Shown here piece after piece: positions 39,117 to 48,567 of a DNA stretch of 64,000 nucleotides (position 1 is its first letter; each line of letters begins with the position of its first letter). Both the position numbers and the translations under genes were made by a program. The DNA lies in NCBI GenBank assembly GCA_018398815.1, contig CM031615.1:56352662-56416661 (forward strand). The letters run 5' to 3'. The notes beneath the pieces were generated by a model, which saw nothing but the letters and a program-made list of their open reading frames with translations, ran no database searches and was not told the origin of the DNA. The stretch is from Conus ventricosus. Its lineage: Eukaryota; Mollusca; Gastropoda; Neogastropoda; Conidae.

Positions 39117-39570
39117 AAGCGACCTCACCGGCTCAACTACCAGCCTGGCTTCATACAGGAAGCTTAACTTGTAACTGGTGGCGTGCACCAAGTGACAGAG
39201 ATTGCTTGTTGGTCATGAGTTAGTCTGCAGTGATAGACTCAAGGGACTGTTGTAGTTGTGGACTGTCACATGTGTAACCGTTCAGAGACTGTTGCAGAAG
39301 CATATGAAAAAGGATATGAATATGCCCGTACTCCACACGCTGTTTATTTTTATTATTATTTCTATTCATTTTTAATTTCTTCTTCTTTCCTTTGCAGGGA
39401 AAGTGATTGGTAATGAAAAATGCATGAAAAGAATTGCCTGCTGTTGCCTCCAATGTATATACATCCTTTCTGAATCTAACTAAAATTGTGTTGTGTGCAT
39501 TGATTTTTATATGTGTTATTGTGTGTCCAGTTGGTTAGTTGTTGCTGTTGTTGTTGTAAAAGAAGGGAGA

Positions 39571-39874
39571 TGTAACATGTGTCTCTCTCATACACGCACG
39601 CACGCACGCACGCACGCACGCACACACACATGCAGTCAGTTGTGAATACTATTCGCCAGCACACATGCCTTAGCACACTCTGGCCTAAGCTACAACCATG
39701 TGATTTGCAGCCCAGTCATGTAGCCACTGAATGAATTGTGTTTACCTGATACATAACCTGATGTTTGTAAAGGAAAGGTGGCAGATTAAAGATTTCAATA
39801 GAAGACAGTGCGTGCCTGGTCTCTGTGTTCAGTATCATCGATATGTTATAACTTTCTCCCTGGCTACATCTACA
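39571..39874 (+). repeat. 3' LTR of the Gypsy element (304 bp)
   Basis: Same ends as the 5' LTR, but with a short (ACGC)n/(CA) tract (39594-39628). Confidence 0.93.
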
Positions 39875-40035
39875 GAACCCAAGCCAGAATAATGTTGTAA
39901 CCCTCCACTTTCAACTTGGACAAAAGTTCAAAGAAGTGTAAAAGTTCTGGATGCTGAAGGTTGCGGCCAGCTATGGCCTCCAAAGCCGACAGTGAATCTG
40001 ACAGAACCAGGAAGTCCCTCTTCCTTAGATTGTGA

Positions 40036-40319
40036 GATTATCCTCAGTTGAAGTACCTTATATATCAAATGTGTGTTTTAAGATGTTTCAGATGGGACAT
40101 TTTTTAGTATCCATAGCAGTAGGTGTTTGCGACTGCATGGTCATGTATATATCTGAATAAAAACCATTTAAGCAGAGGTTTTATATGATAACGTCTCTTT
40201 GAAGCAAACAAGCAAAGCAAACAAACAAATAGAAAAACGTGAAACTGTAAAAGCAAAAGCAAGTGTATGAACAGTACCTGCACACGCGCGTGCGCGCGCA
40301 CACACACACACACACACGT

Positions 40320-40362
<43 letters not shown>

Positions 40363-40420
40363 GGAACGCCTATGCTCATGCATGCACCTGCGAGGGCGCT
40401 TGCACACATGTGCACACATA
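40036..40420. other. Intergenic; (CA)n at 40290-40355
   Basis: A/T-rich DNA then CA and CGCG alternations up to the Tc1-like element. No gene seen. Confidence 0.5.
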
Positions 40421-41970
40421 TATACTGACTTCCATAAAAAACGCGAAAACAAAACAAGCTGAAGGTTGGGGGTGAATTTTATTGGTCACAATTGTACAGA
40501 GTGGAAGCGAGAATTCAACGTGATTTGATTCATTACACCGGTAATGTGTGAAAATGTCATCAGCAATATGTCTTTTGTGTGGAAAATCCAAGGTCACGTG
40601 ACAAACCAGCTTGAAGTCCTAATACCGTGTGTGGCCACCATTTGCGTTGACAACTGCTTGACACCTGCGGCTCATTGAGTGGACCAGGTGGTTGATGCGT
40701 CCCCTTGGCACACCAGCCCATACATGGACGATGGCCTGGTGAAGTTGAGCCGCTGTTGCTGGTCGTGGACGCAGGAGGTCCAACCGTCTGCCAAGTTCAT
40801 CCCCAAAATGTTCTATTGGGTTTAAATCGGGACTGAGAGCTGGCCAGGGCAGCACATTGACGTTGTTATGCTGAAGAAATTGCTGGGTGGCCCTGGCGGT
40901 GTGTGGTCTTGCATTGTCCTGTTGGAATGTCCAGTTTGGGTGTTGCGCAAAAAAAAGGATCGACATGGGGTCTGAGCACCTGGTTGATGTAGCGCTGTGT
41001 ATTGACACCCTGTCCGCGACCAGGACCAATGTTCTGAAAGATGACTGGTCCTATGACGTGGTTAATGCCAATTGCACCCCATATCATAACGTTCGGGCCT
41101 CCCCAGGGGTTCCACTCTACCACACAGGAGTCAGCATAGCGTTCACCAGGTCGACGCCATATTCCGACACGACCGTCGGCCATGTCAATACAAAAACGGC
41201 TCTCATCTGAGAACAGTATGCATCCCCACTGCTGCCTGCGCCAGTTGATTCGGGCTTGTGCCCACTGCAGCCTGTCCTGCCAGTGTCTTGGTGTCAGTAC
41301 CGGACCTCTGTGAGGACGCCTACATGCCAGCCCGTTCTCCTGAAGATGCCGCCGCATAGTGTTGAGGCCGATTCATTGCTGGAGATTCCCAGGCACCTGT
41401 CGAGCAGTGTTAGGGGCTGTTTGCCGCCTGTCCCGCAGATAGGTTCAAACAAGATGGCGATCCTCTCTTTGTGTGGTGACCCAAGGATGGCCTGGCCGGG
41501 ACACGATCATCAATGGTACCAGTGACTCGCATGCGGTGCTGCAGACGATAGATGGTTGAGATGTGGACGTTAAAGATGTTGGCGACCTGCCTGGCATCCA
41601 CACCAGCCTCCAGATGGCCTAGGGCACGATTGCGTTCCTCTGCTCGTAGTCTTGGCATCTCTGTAGCGCTCAGACGGCAAGTCGTTACCTGAACCTTGAA
41701 GCGCGGCTTTATAAAGGCTGCATGCCTGCGTACTTGTCGCTGGTTAACTTTGCTCTGCATGGTGTGCACGTGCCTCACATGCAGCAACCAGTTTGCCATT
41801 TTTGTTGACCCTCCACTGCCGGGAATGATGTGTTGCTCACACAATTTTTTCACTGCACGTGAGTCTTGGACCCAAATAACTTGCCACAATGGTTCAATAT
41901 TGTATATTCACCCCTTTTCACCCGAAAAATAGCCTTTCAATTTTTCGCGTTTTTTATGGAAGTCAGTATA
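40421..41970 (-). mobile_element. Tc1-like DNA transposon
   Basis: Terminal inverted repeats of about 27 bp: TACTGACTTCCATAAAAAAC then GCGAAAA at 40423, and the reverse complement ending at 41968. TA dinucleotides flank both sides (40421-40422 and 41969-41970), the target duplication of the Tc1/mariner superfamily; the neighbouring TATATA makes the exact TA ambiguous. Length is 1546 bp, with one transposase on the minus strand. Confidence 0.92.
40619..41658 (-). pseudogene. Tc1-like transposase, DD34E, frameshifted
   Basis: Begins MPRLRAEERNRALGHLEAGV (paired-type helix-turn-helix; HISTIYRLQHRMRVTG). After breaks near 41500 and 41390 it continues with ILFSDESRFCIDMADG (first Asp), and after another shift at the A8 run near 40955 with FQQDNARPHTARATQQFLQH (second Asp) and PALSPDLNPIEHFGDELGRR (Glu). 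The spacing between the second Asp and Glu is 34 residues. All three catalytic residues are present, but at least three frame breaks make the copy non-functional as read. Confidence 0.9.
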
Positions 41971-41984
41971 TATGCGTGCGCGCG

Positions 41985-42146
<162 letters not shown>

Positions 42147-42226
42147 GAGATGCAGACACACTCACAAGCGAGTACACTCTTGCTTGCTCTTGCACTGGTG
42201 CGTGGAATTAAGCAGACATAGGAAAT

Positions 42227-42231
<5 letters not shown>

Positions 42232-42263
<32 letters not shown>
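42232..42263. repeat. (TA)n tract at the 5' edge of a PLE
   Basis: GTATATATAT...ATATAC immediately before the first PLE coding base. Confidence 0.9.
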
Positions 42264-42269
42264 CCCAAC

Positions 42270-43850
42270 ATGTAGATTGATAAACCCTTCCAAATCTGAA
42301 CTAGGGAAAATTAGTAAAAAAATCTTAGAGAAAACCATAAAAAACATAAAAGAAAACACTGAACTCAATCTCTGGGAAAACACATATGAAGTAATACAAT
42401 GGTTCAAAAAACTCAATAAACAAGAAAATACAGTTTTTATAACTTTTGACATAGTAGATTTCTACCCATCTATAGATGAAAAGTAACTAACTAAAGCTAT
42501 AAAATTTGCCAACAAGTACACAGAAATATCAGGGTCAGAAATGGAAATCATTTTCCACACAAAGAAAACTTTACTGCACAGTAAAAATGAAACCTGGATT
42601 AAGAACACAAGCAGGAATTCAACTTTCGATGTCACAATGGGATCATATGATGGTGCCGAAACTTGCGAACTTGTCGGACTATTCATGTTGTCTAATATTC
42701 AGAAAAAACTTGAAAAACAAACTGGACTGTACAGGGATGACGGCCTTGCCGCTCTGAATGACAACCCTAGGAACATTGAAAATAAGAAAAAAGAATTGTG
42801 TAAAATTTTCCACAACCAAAACTTAAAAATCACCATAGAAGCAAACAAAAAGACTGTGAACTATTTAGACATAACGTTAGACCTCAACCAACACACATAT
42901 AAACCATACAAGAAACCAAATGATACGCCTGTCTATGTAAACATCAAAAGCAATCACCCACCCTCCATACTGAAAACAATACCCCAAAGCATAAATAAAA
43001 GACTATCCAATTTGTCATGTAACGAAACAGTATTCAACAATGCTACAGTTGAATACCAAGAGGCGTTACATAAAAGTGGCTACAATTACAAACTACTATA
43101 CTATCCAGACAATGATACAAAAAGATGCAGAAAGAACAGGAAAAGGAATATCATATGGTACAATCCCCCATATGATGCAAGAGTTAAAACAAATGTAGGG
43201 AAAGAATTCTTTAAAATCTTGACATCATCTTTCCCAAAAGACCATAAATTATTTAAGATATTCAACAAAAACAACATCAAATTATCACATTCATGTATGC
43301 CGAATCTTAAAAATGCCATCGATTCAGCAAACAAAATGAAAAGCAGCACAGAGAAAAAGGAGGGTAACGAAAGGAAATCTTGTAACTGTACCAAAAAAGA
43401 ACAGTGTCCCCTAAGCAACAAATGTCTTTACAACAACATTGTGTACCAAGCCACTGTAACATCAGAGAACACAAAAGAAACATTATGTAGGTATCACTGA
43501 AAATCAATTGAAAACTAGATATGCAAACCACAATCATTCAACTTAGAAAGATATAAAAACCAAACAGAATTGAGTAAATACATTTGGAAACTTAAAGATA
43601 AAAATATAGACTACAACATATCTTGGAAAATCTTAAAAAGAGCAGCACCTTACAACAACATTTCAAAAAAAAAAATGTAATCGATGCCTTACAGAGAAAT
43701 ACATTATACTATGTAAACCACAGTTGGCAACTCTAAATGTTAGAACAGAAATGGTTAACAATTGCAGACGCAGATGGAAGTTCCTATCAGTGAATAAAAA
43801 CCAACACCTGAGAAACACGTGTAGCACGGGAAAAAAAACAACAGCAAGCC
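42270..43850 (+). pseudogene. PLE reverse transcriptase with GIY-YIG endonuclease
   Basis: RT palm motif A: VFITFDIVDFYPSID near 42440. An in-frame TAA at 42483 replaces an expected sense codon. Motif C is TGLYRDDGLAAL near 42722. NKKTVNYLDITLDL, NHPPSILKTIPQSINKRL and RKNRKRNIIWYNPPYDARV are conserved in this PLE type. Then comes the linker zinc finger CNCTKKEQCPLSNKC near 43381. A frameshift near 43485 precedes the GIY-YIG region ([16 protein letters not shown]), and another in an A11 run near 43670 precedes [20 protein letters not shown]. Domain order RT, CxC finger, C-terminal GIY-YIG is that of endonuclease-bearing Penelope-like elements. N-terminal part missing. Confidence 0.88.
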
Positions 43851-43893
43851 AGCTAGCTATATATATACGTGGCACTGGCAATACAAGCTCATC

Positions 43894-43936
43894 ACATCCT
43901 GACGACCGCACAGCGTGAAACAAATTTGTAGATGTT
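43894..43936 (+). ncRNA. Hammerhead-ribozyme-like motif, degenerate
   Basis: ACATC-CTGACGA-CCGCACAGCGT-GAAA-CAAATTTG-TA-GATGT. Stem I (ACATC/GATGT) and stem III (CAAA/TTTG) pair well and both core segments are present, but the first base pair of stem II is C-U. It is in the same position relative to the element end as the intact motifs at 50161 and 51694. Confidence 0.5.
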
Positions 43937-43965
43937 TTTAGCAGCTTGATTTTAACTTGCTTTTA

Positions 43966-43966
<1 letters not shown>

Positions 43967-44030
<64 letters not shown>

Positions 44031-44273
44031 TGAGTGTATGAACCCCCCCCCCCCCCCCACGCCTGTCCTCCATCGCCTTACCCTGACACACACACACACA
44101 TACACACACACACACACACGAACACACACACATAGAAAAGATACAGAAGCACACCATGTGCTCACAATTCCTAGCTCACTGCAGTAATTGTTATTTGATT
44201 TTAAAGTAGATTTTCTTTTATTACAGATATTTTGCATTCTCACATTTATGTATACATGCAAGAATGCGTGTAT

Positions 44274-44342
<69 letters not shown>

Positions 44343-44425
44343 TCATAAGAACATGCATGCACACATATACCCACACATTCACACACACACACACACACAC
44401 ATGTGCACATGCACCTGTACAAATG

Positions 44426-44481
<56 letters not shown>

Positions 44482-44716
44482 CAATAGTGTATTAGCTACA
44501 TAGGGGTATTAAGGCCTGACCAACGCATTCGATCAATGTTAAAGTCAAGCATCTGCTTTGTCTTGTGCATGAGTGCCCAAATCTTTTCTTTTTAGTTGTT
44601 CACGTAATGTCATTGTAAACCGGTTTTGCAAGCCATCCAATCATAGCTTTGTAGATGTGTGGAGTGTAAATGGACTAATTGCTACACATTGACACCTCTC
44701 GGAGACAGTGAAACTG

Positions 44717-44757
<41 letters not shown>

Positions 44758-44760
44758 AGC
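43967..44760. repeat. Microsatellite cluster upstream of the IP3 receptor
   Basis: (TG)n 43971-44017 followed by a GA run and C17 (44043-44059); CA arrays at 44090-44120, 44277-44342, 44380-44400, 44430-44480 and 44719-44757. The stretch 44481-44718 between the last two arrays is unique sequence without gene signal. Confidence 0.95.
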
Positions 44761-44764
44761 GAAA

Positions 44765-45027
44765 GAAAGTCCTTTGGAATTTTAACCGTTAGACAATGAC
44801 ATTGGCCGCATCACTAATCGTGGAGTGTGACCATTTACATTTCCATTTACGCAAATGCTGAGGTGACTCTGTATGAATCGGAGCGCTAGCAGAAGTCGGA
44901 CTACAACCAAAAATGTGTCCGAGAGCAGCAGGTGTGCTTGCGGGATAAAATGGCAAGCTAGCGGCGAATATTTGTGCTTCTTCGAGCACATTTGTAAGGA
45001 GAGGACGAGGCGGTTGTGTGGTCGAAG
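44765..45027 (+). promoter_or_regulatory. IP3 receptor 5' UTR / promoter-proximal region
   Basis: Non-repetitive DNA richer in CpG than its surroundings (CGGAGCGC, GCGGCGAA, GACGAGGCGG) directly upstream of the start codon. An in-frame TAA at 44995-44997 shows that the coding region cannot extend further upstream in this exon. The transcription start and the boundary between promoter and UTR cannot be read from the sequence; upstream 5' UTR exons are possible. Confidence 0.45.
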
Positions 45028-45110
45028 ATGTCAGCAAGTTTTCTCCATATCGGGGACATTGTGTCTCTGTTCGCGGAGGGCACAGTCAATGGATTTTTGT
45101 CCACACTCGG
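45028..45110 (+). CDS. ITPR: Inositol 1,4,5-trisphosphate receptor, first coding exon
   Basis: Encodes [20 protein letters not shown] then NGFLSTLG. The product is an IP3-gated calcium-release channel of the endoplasmic reticulum. This is the start of its N-terminal suppressor domain (first beta-trefoil); [20 protein letters not shown] is highly conserved from flies to vertebrates. The start at 45028 is supported by that alignment and by an in-frame stop 33 bp upstream. The donor GTAAGC follows at 45111 after two bases of a glycine codon, completed by the A at 53019. The gene runs off the right end of the window; only 89 of roughly 2700 expected residues are here. It could in principle be a ryanodine-receptor relative, but the following exons exclude that. 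Confidence 0.96.
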
Positions 45111-45344
45111 GTAAGCTTCCTGTTTGAAGATAGGCCTAACCCCACACTGTTGCAAGCAGTGATTGTGTGAAGTCAAGCTTAAATTTGCAAGTGTCTGAAG
45201 GGGGAAAAATGCGTGTCAAGGGTTTATTCTGTTAATATAAACTAAGCATAATTCAAATCGTTTGCCCTCATTCACGACCCGCTCATAGGGGGAAAAAAAA
45301 GGTTCTGCTGCGTTGTTCCGTTTATCCAGAAGTTCTGCCACACC

Positions 45345-45490
45345 CAGACTTCTTCTTCTTCCTAAAATACTGGTTCACTCAAAAACGAGTAGGTCACCAG
45401 CGCGCATGTTAAAAAGTAAAATAAAATAACATAAGACATAAAACAGTGCGACTCAGACTGTTGGCCCTGGAGCAAATTTGGCAACAGAAT
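45345..45490 (-). mobile_element. CR1-like LINE 3' tail, severely 5' truncated
   Basis: CTTCTTCTTCTTCCTAAAAT then ACTGGTTCACTCAAAAACGA and GTAGGTCACCAGCGCGCATG match 61024-61165, the 3' UTR of the LINE in intron 2, in the same (minus) orientation, including the terminal (CTT)n. Only the last 145 bp or so inserted, about 235 bp after exon 1. Confidence 0.9.
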
Positions 45491-45670
45491 GACGGGGAAA
45501 GTGGGTAGGGGGTGGAGAGGGGATTGGGGTGGGGGGTGCAGGGGGAGAGGAAGGGACTGGGGTGGGGGGTGCAGGGGGAGAGGAAGGGACAGGGGCAGAG
45601 GAAGGGGGAGGGAGGTGGAGAGAAATGGAAGGTAGAGGGCTAGGAAAGGGGGAGGGGGGGGGGGGGGGAC
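45491..45670. repeat. G-rich tract with GGGGTGGGGGGTGCAGGGGG duplications
   Basis: Purine-rich on the + strand with several G4-G7 runs and a G17 run at 45652-45668. GACTGGGGTGGGGGGTGCAG then GGGGAGAGGAAGGGAC is repeated. The spacing of G-runs fits potential G-quadruplex formation. Confidence 0.85.
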
Positions 45671-45805
45671 AACAAATACTTGATTTTTCATCAAAATGAT
45701 ATTAACTGCAAAGATGATAGATTAGCTAATTGTTTAGTATTTACCTCACGTACAGGGGAATTTTTTTTTGTATTAAATGATAAAGTTGTATTTAAAGTAA
45801 AAAAT

Positions 45806-45935
45806 GAACATGTTCTCATGCCACAAGAGCACTCTTTTAGTCTTTATAATAATTTTCTGGAACCAAGATTAACATGTTCTCGTGCCACAAGAGCACTCTG
45901 TTGTCGTTATAAATATTTTCTGGAACCAAACTGAT
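45806..45935. repeat. Tandem duplication, 2 x about 64 bp
   Basis: ACATGTTCTCATGCCACAAG then AGCACTCT...TTTATAAT and TTTTCTGGAACCAA occurs at 45807 and 45871 with a few changes. Confidence 0.85.
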
Positions 45936-46866
45936 CTTGATTTTTGACCAAAGAAGCTTTTGAAATGAGGAGTGCAAAAGAAGATTTATGACAAATATAG
46001 AACTTGTAATATTGTAAAATACTATAAAACATTCTTGCATGCTGAACAAATTGGTACAGGTGTGTGATATCTTTCACAGCATGGTCAGTCAGTGATGTAA
46101 GTCCCACAAGATTTTCATTTTGGTGGACAGTCCAGCTTGTCAGTGTTTTGTTGGACATGTGCATACATATGACATGAGTTCATAGTGTGCTTGTATAATT
46201 TCAGTTTGAGATGGGTGGGTGTCTTTTCAGTTGTAGGAAACCCACTCAGTGGTTGGCTCTCATCTACCGATTGTACTTTATGATGCAGGGAACAGATAAG
46301 ATCTTGTATGGTTGGTTGATTGAAATTGAGTTTTTGCTTCATGTTTGAAAATGTTTTAGGATTGTTTCAGTTGATGTTCATATTACATTTCCAGATAACA
46401 TGCTGATAACAGAAATTACACGCAATGATCCAGGAAGTTTTCGATTACCAGAACATTGCAGAAAGAGCAAGAAGCCTCCAGAAAATTGTTTATAGAGTTT
46501 TCTATGCATTTTGATTGGCAATATGATGTTGTGGTTCTCAGTTCAACTTTGATTGGCTGTGCAATGCTATGATTCCAGAACATGCGATTTTTTTTAAAGT
46601 TACAGATGCTTAAAGAGAATGATCTTTGAATTTTGTTAGAGTTAGAGAACACAGCCCTCTTTTGGGACTGTTGTAATGGTCATAAGATTGACTTTGTGGA
46701 TTTTCTGCAAGAGCAAGACATTCATGTTCAGTATTTTTTGGGGGGGATTTTTAATTGTTCAGATTCTACTAAATCAATTATGCTTCCTGTGAAAGAAATG
46801 GTTGTCCATCCTCTGTTTCAATCTGTAGACAGGCTGAACAGTATTTTAAAATGTAAATGATAATTA
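45936..46866. other. Intronic, no feature recognised
   Basis: AT-rich unique sequence. A 75-residue frame at 46633-46860 resembles nothing I recognise and has no splice context. Confidence 0.5.
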
Positions 46867-46870
46867 AGTG

Positions 46871-46969
46871 TGTGATGGTGTGGAGGGGTAAGGGGAAGAT
46901 AACTCATGAACAAAACATCTCGTCTATGATGGGTGACCAAGAAATATACACTGTTAGCACCAGGCTACA
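46871..46969 (-). repeat. 99-bp LTR of element B (3' LTR)
   Basis: TGTGATGGTGTGGAGGGGTA then AGGGGAAGATAACTC ... GTTAGCACCAGGCTACA. It corresponds to the outermost 24 bp plus the innermost 75 bp of the 1.4-kb LTR; the central 1.3 kb is absent. Confidence 0.92.
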
Positions 46970-48002
46970 TCCCCCCTACTCTGTTACAACCAGCGTCCTC
47001 GCTGGCACAAAATGACATGAAAATAACAAGAGTTATCAAGTAGGAGCACAACAAATGAATCAGTGAAAAAAAATGGAGCTTTAGCCATCAAGTCTTCAGG
47101 GGCATGGCTACTCCCAAAACAAAACCTTTACATCAAAGGAGCAAAACATCAAAAGTATTAAAACATCTTGTCTCTTTCTCTCAATCTCTGCCTTCACATT
47201 ATTCCAACTACCAAAGGCTTGCCCTTCTAAACAAGGCGCCTGAAAGTTGGCAGATTCTCACTGACTGAAACAGGCACGTGCTGTATACAAAATAAAAAAA
47301 GTCAAATACAAAAATGACTACAACTACAAGGGATTCGTTTCCTGAACAAAACTCGGACTTTGGGTACATAAGTAATTGAACTGGACTTGCTATTTAAAAC
47401 AAAATTCCAGGAGGTCAGATGAAATCATTAGGGAAATGTGTTAAAACCCAAAGCACTGGGTAGGTACCAAGTGACAATTTAATGGACTTATTATTTGAAT
47501 AAAATTCCAAAATGTCGGATACCAGGATGACTTGAAAGAATTTGCTACCTAAACAAAATTCAAAAGTCAGATGCCAGAAATGATTAGGAAGAGAAATTCA
47601 TGAAGATCCAAAACACTGGGTGGGTACCGGGGGTACAATAATGGACTTGTTATTTAAACAAAATTCCAAGATGTCAGGTACTAAAAATGGCATAAAAAGA
47701 ATGTTATAAAATCCTTAGCGTTAAGTCCCCATGAAGATCCGATTTTGTTGAGTTTTGTCGTTTTGAACAAAATTTCCCCAAAAGTCACTCGACCTACTTT
47801 TCTTTCACCATTATGGTTGGTGGAAGAAAAAAAACAGGAGCATACATTATCCAATATGAAAAACAAACATATGTACTAGCTTGTGCAAAAAAACAACAAC
47901 AACAATAATTGGTTAACAACCAGTCCTCAGCACCTCTTCCCAAAAGGAGGTATTCAACCATAAATCAGTCCTGGAATATATCTACTGTTACATCCGACTA
48001 TG

Positions 48003-48567
48003 TTATTTACGCAAAAACTCCTGATCATCCCTGCTGTCACTATACCTTTTCACTGGTTTCACTGCCAGACAGGTAGTTCGCCGTGGGGCTGGTCTGGGTG
48101 GGTCAGCGATACATACCAGGGGCGCAACACCAGTGTCCACAGGGTGGCTACCAGTTCTGGGTTTGGGCTGTGGGAACATCTGCCAGCCCATCTTGGAGTC
48201 CGGTGGTGGTTCCAACTCCCGTCGCATGTCTCCTCGGGCCAGGTGGCGCCGATGACGGCAGGGTGTCGGTTCTGCCGTCAGGCACTGAAGTTGCCTGACA
48301 GGGCCAGGCCAGTTGTCTGGAGGCCACAGCAGCCCGTGGTGGCCTGGGTTCTGGTGAACAGATTGATGGTGTGGAGGCACTGGCAGTTTGGCTGACCTTT
48401 CTGCAGGGTCGGCAATCAGCCAGGTGCTGCTCCAGGTCCCGGTACATACCAGGCCAGTAGACCTGGGGGCGTAACATCTCTGCAGCATTCTGGTAGCCCC
48501 GGTGAGCCTGGCGGTTGTGGACCGATGACAAAACCTTGGGGCGGAGCAGTCTGGGAGGGAGCAGCTG
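48003..48567 (-). pseudogene. Element B integrase zinc-finger segment and tail
   Basis: Continues the gag-pol frame after a stop at 48568-48570. Frames give SSVHNRQAHRGYQNAAEMLR, YWPGMYRDLEQHLADCRPCR and KVSQT: an HHCC finger (H-x4-H ... C-x2-C) with both cysteines intact, unlike element A. A proline/arginine-rich tail replaces the DDE core. The short sequence TAG in CTGCTAGTCGCACG (about 48565) is the only disruption separating it from the gag frame and is absent from element A. Confidence 0.8.

Larger units (their letters stand above)
34847..39879 (+). mobile_element. Ty3/gypsy LTR retrotransposon, complete
   Basis: Spans 34852-39874 with a perfect 5-bp target duplication GAACC at 34847-34851 and 39875-39879. 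The LTRs start TGTAACATG and end CATCTACA. Immediately inside the left LTR, TGGTGTCAGAG (35248-35258) has the TGG start expected of a primer binding site. Immediately before the right LTR, AAAAGAAGGGAGA (39558-39570) is the polypurine tract. It encodes gag and pol in sense orientation with several frameshifts. It is inserted in a Jockey-like LINE. LTR substitutions are few (about five in 240 aligned bases), so the insertion is fairly recent. Confidence 0.95.
34476..40035 (-). pseudogene. Jockey-like LINE RNase H/C-terminal fragment, split by Gypsy
   Basis: Minus strand. The upstream half is 40035-39880: FLVLSDSLSALEAIAGRNLQ then HPELLHFFELLSKLKVEGYN, the start of an RNase H domain. The downstream half is 34851-34476: AWVPGHVGIGGNEMVDRLAK (conserved H and D of RNase H), then GGRKEETVLCRLHTGHSYFT and CHVPLTMKHVLLECWDLHDV, the C-terminal CxxC...H...C gag-like finger of Jockey-clade elements. 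Removing the Gypsy element and one copy of its GAACC duplication joins the halves in frame. The LINE copy is 5' truncated. One frameshift lies near 34680. Confidence 0.85.
42264..43975 (+). mobile_element. Penelope-like element, 5' truncated
   Basis: From the RT start to the 3' end. The coding part is described separately. The 3' UTR ends TTTTAACTTGCTTTTAATAT and then runs into a (TG)n array, as the other PLE copy in this window runs into (TA)n. The 5' edge abuts (TA)n. A degenerate hammerhead-type motif lies near the 3' end. Confidence 0.88.

Noticed and set aside
34852..39874. Reading the Gypsy element as an endogenous retrovirus with env
   Set aside because: Between the integrase tail (stop about 39116) and the polypurine tract at 39558 there is no envelope-like frame.
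44873..45127. 84-residue frame overlapping IP3 receptor exon 1
   Set aside because: Different frame from the conserved [14 protein letters not shown] protein and runs through its donor site.
46633..46860. 75-residue open frame in IP3 receptor intron 1 as a possible exon
   Set aside because: No known similarity, no convincing splice sites in phase with the flanking exons, and exons 1 and 2 already join perfectly.
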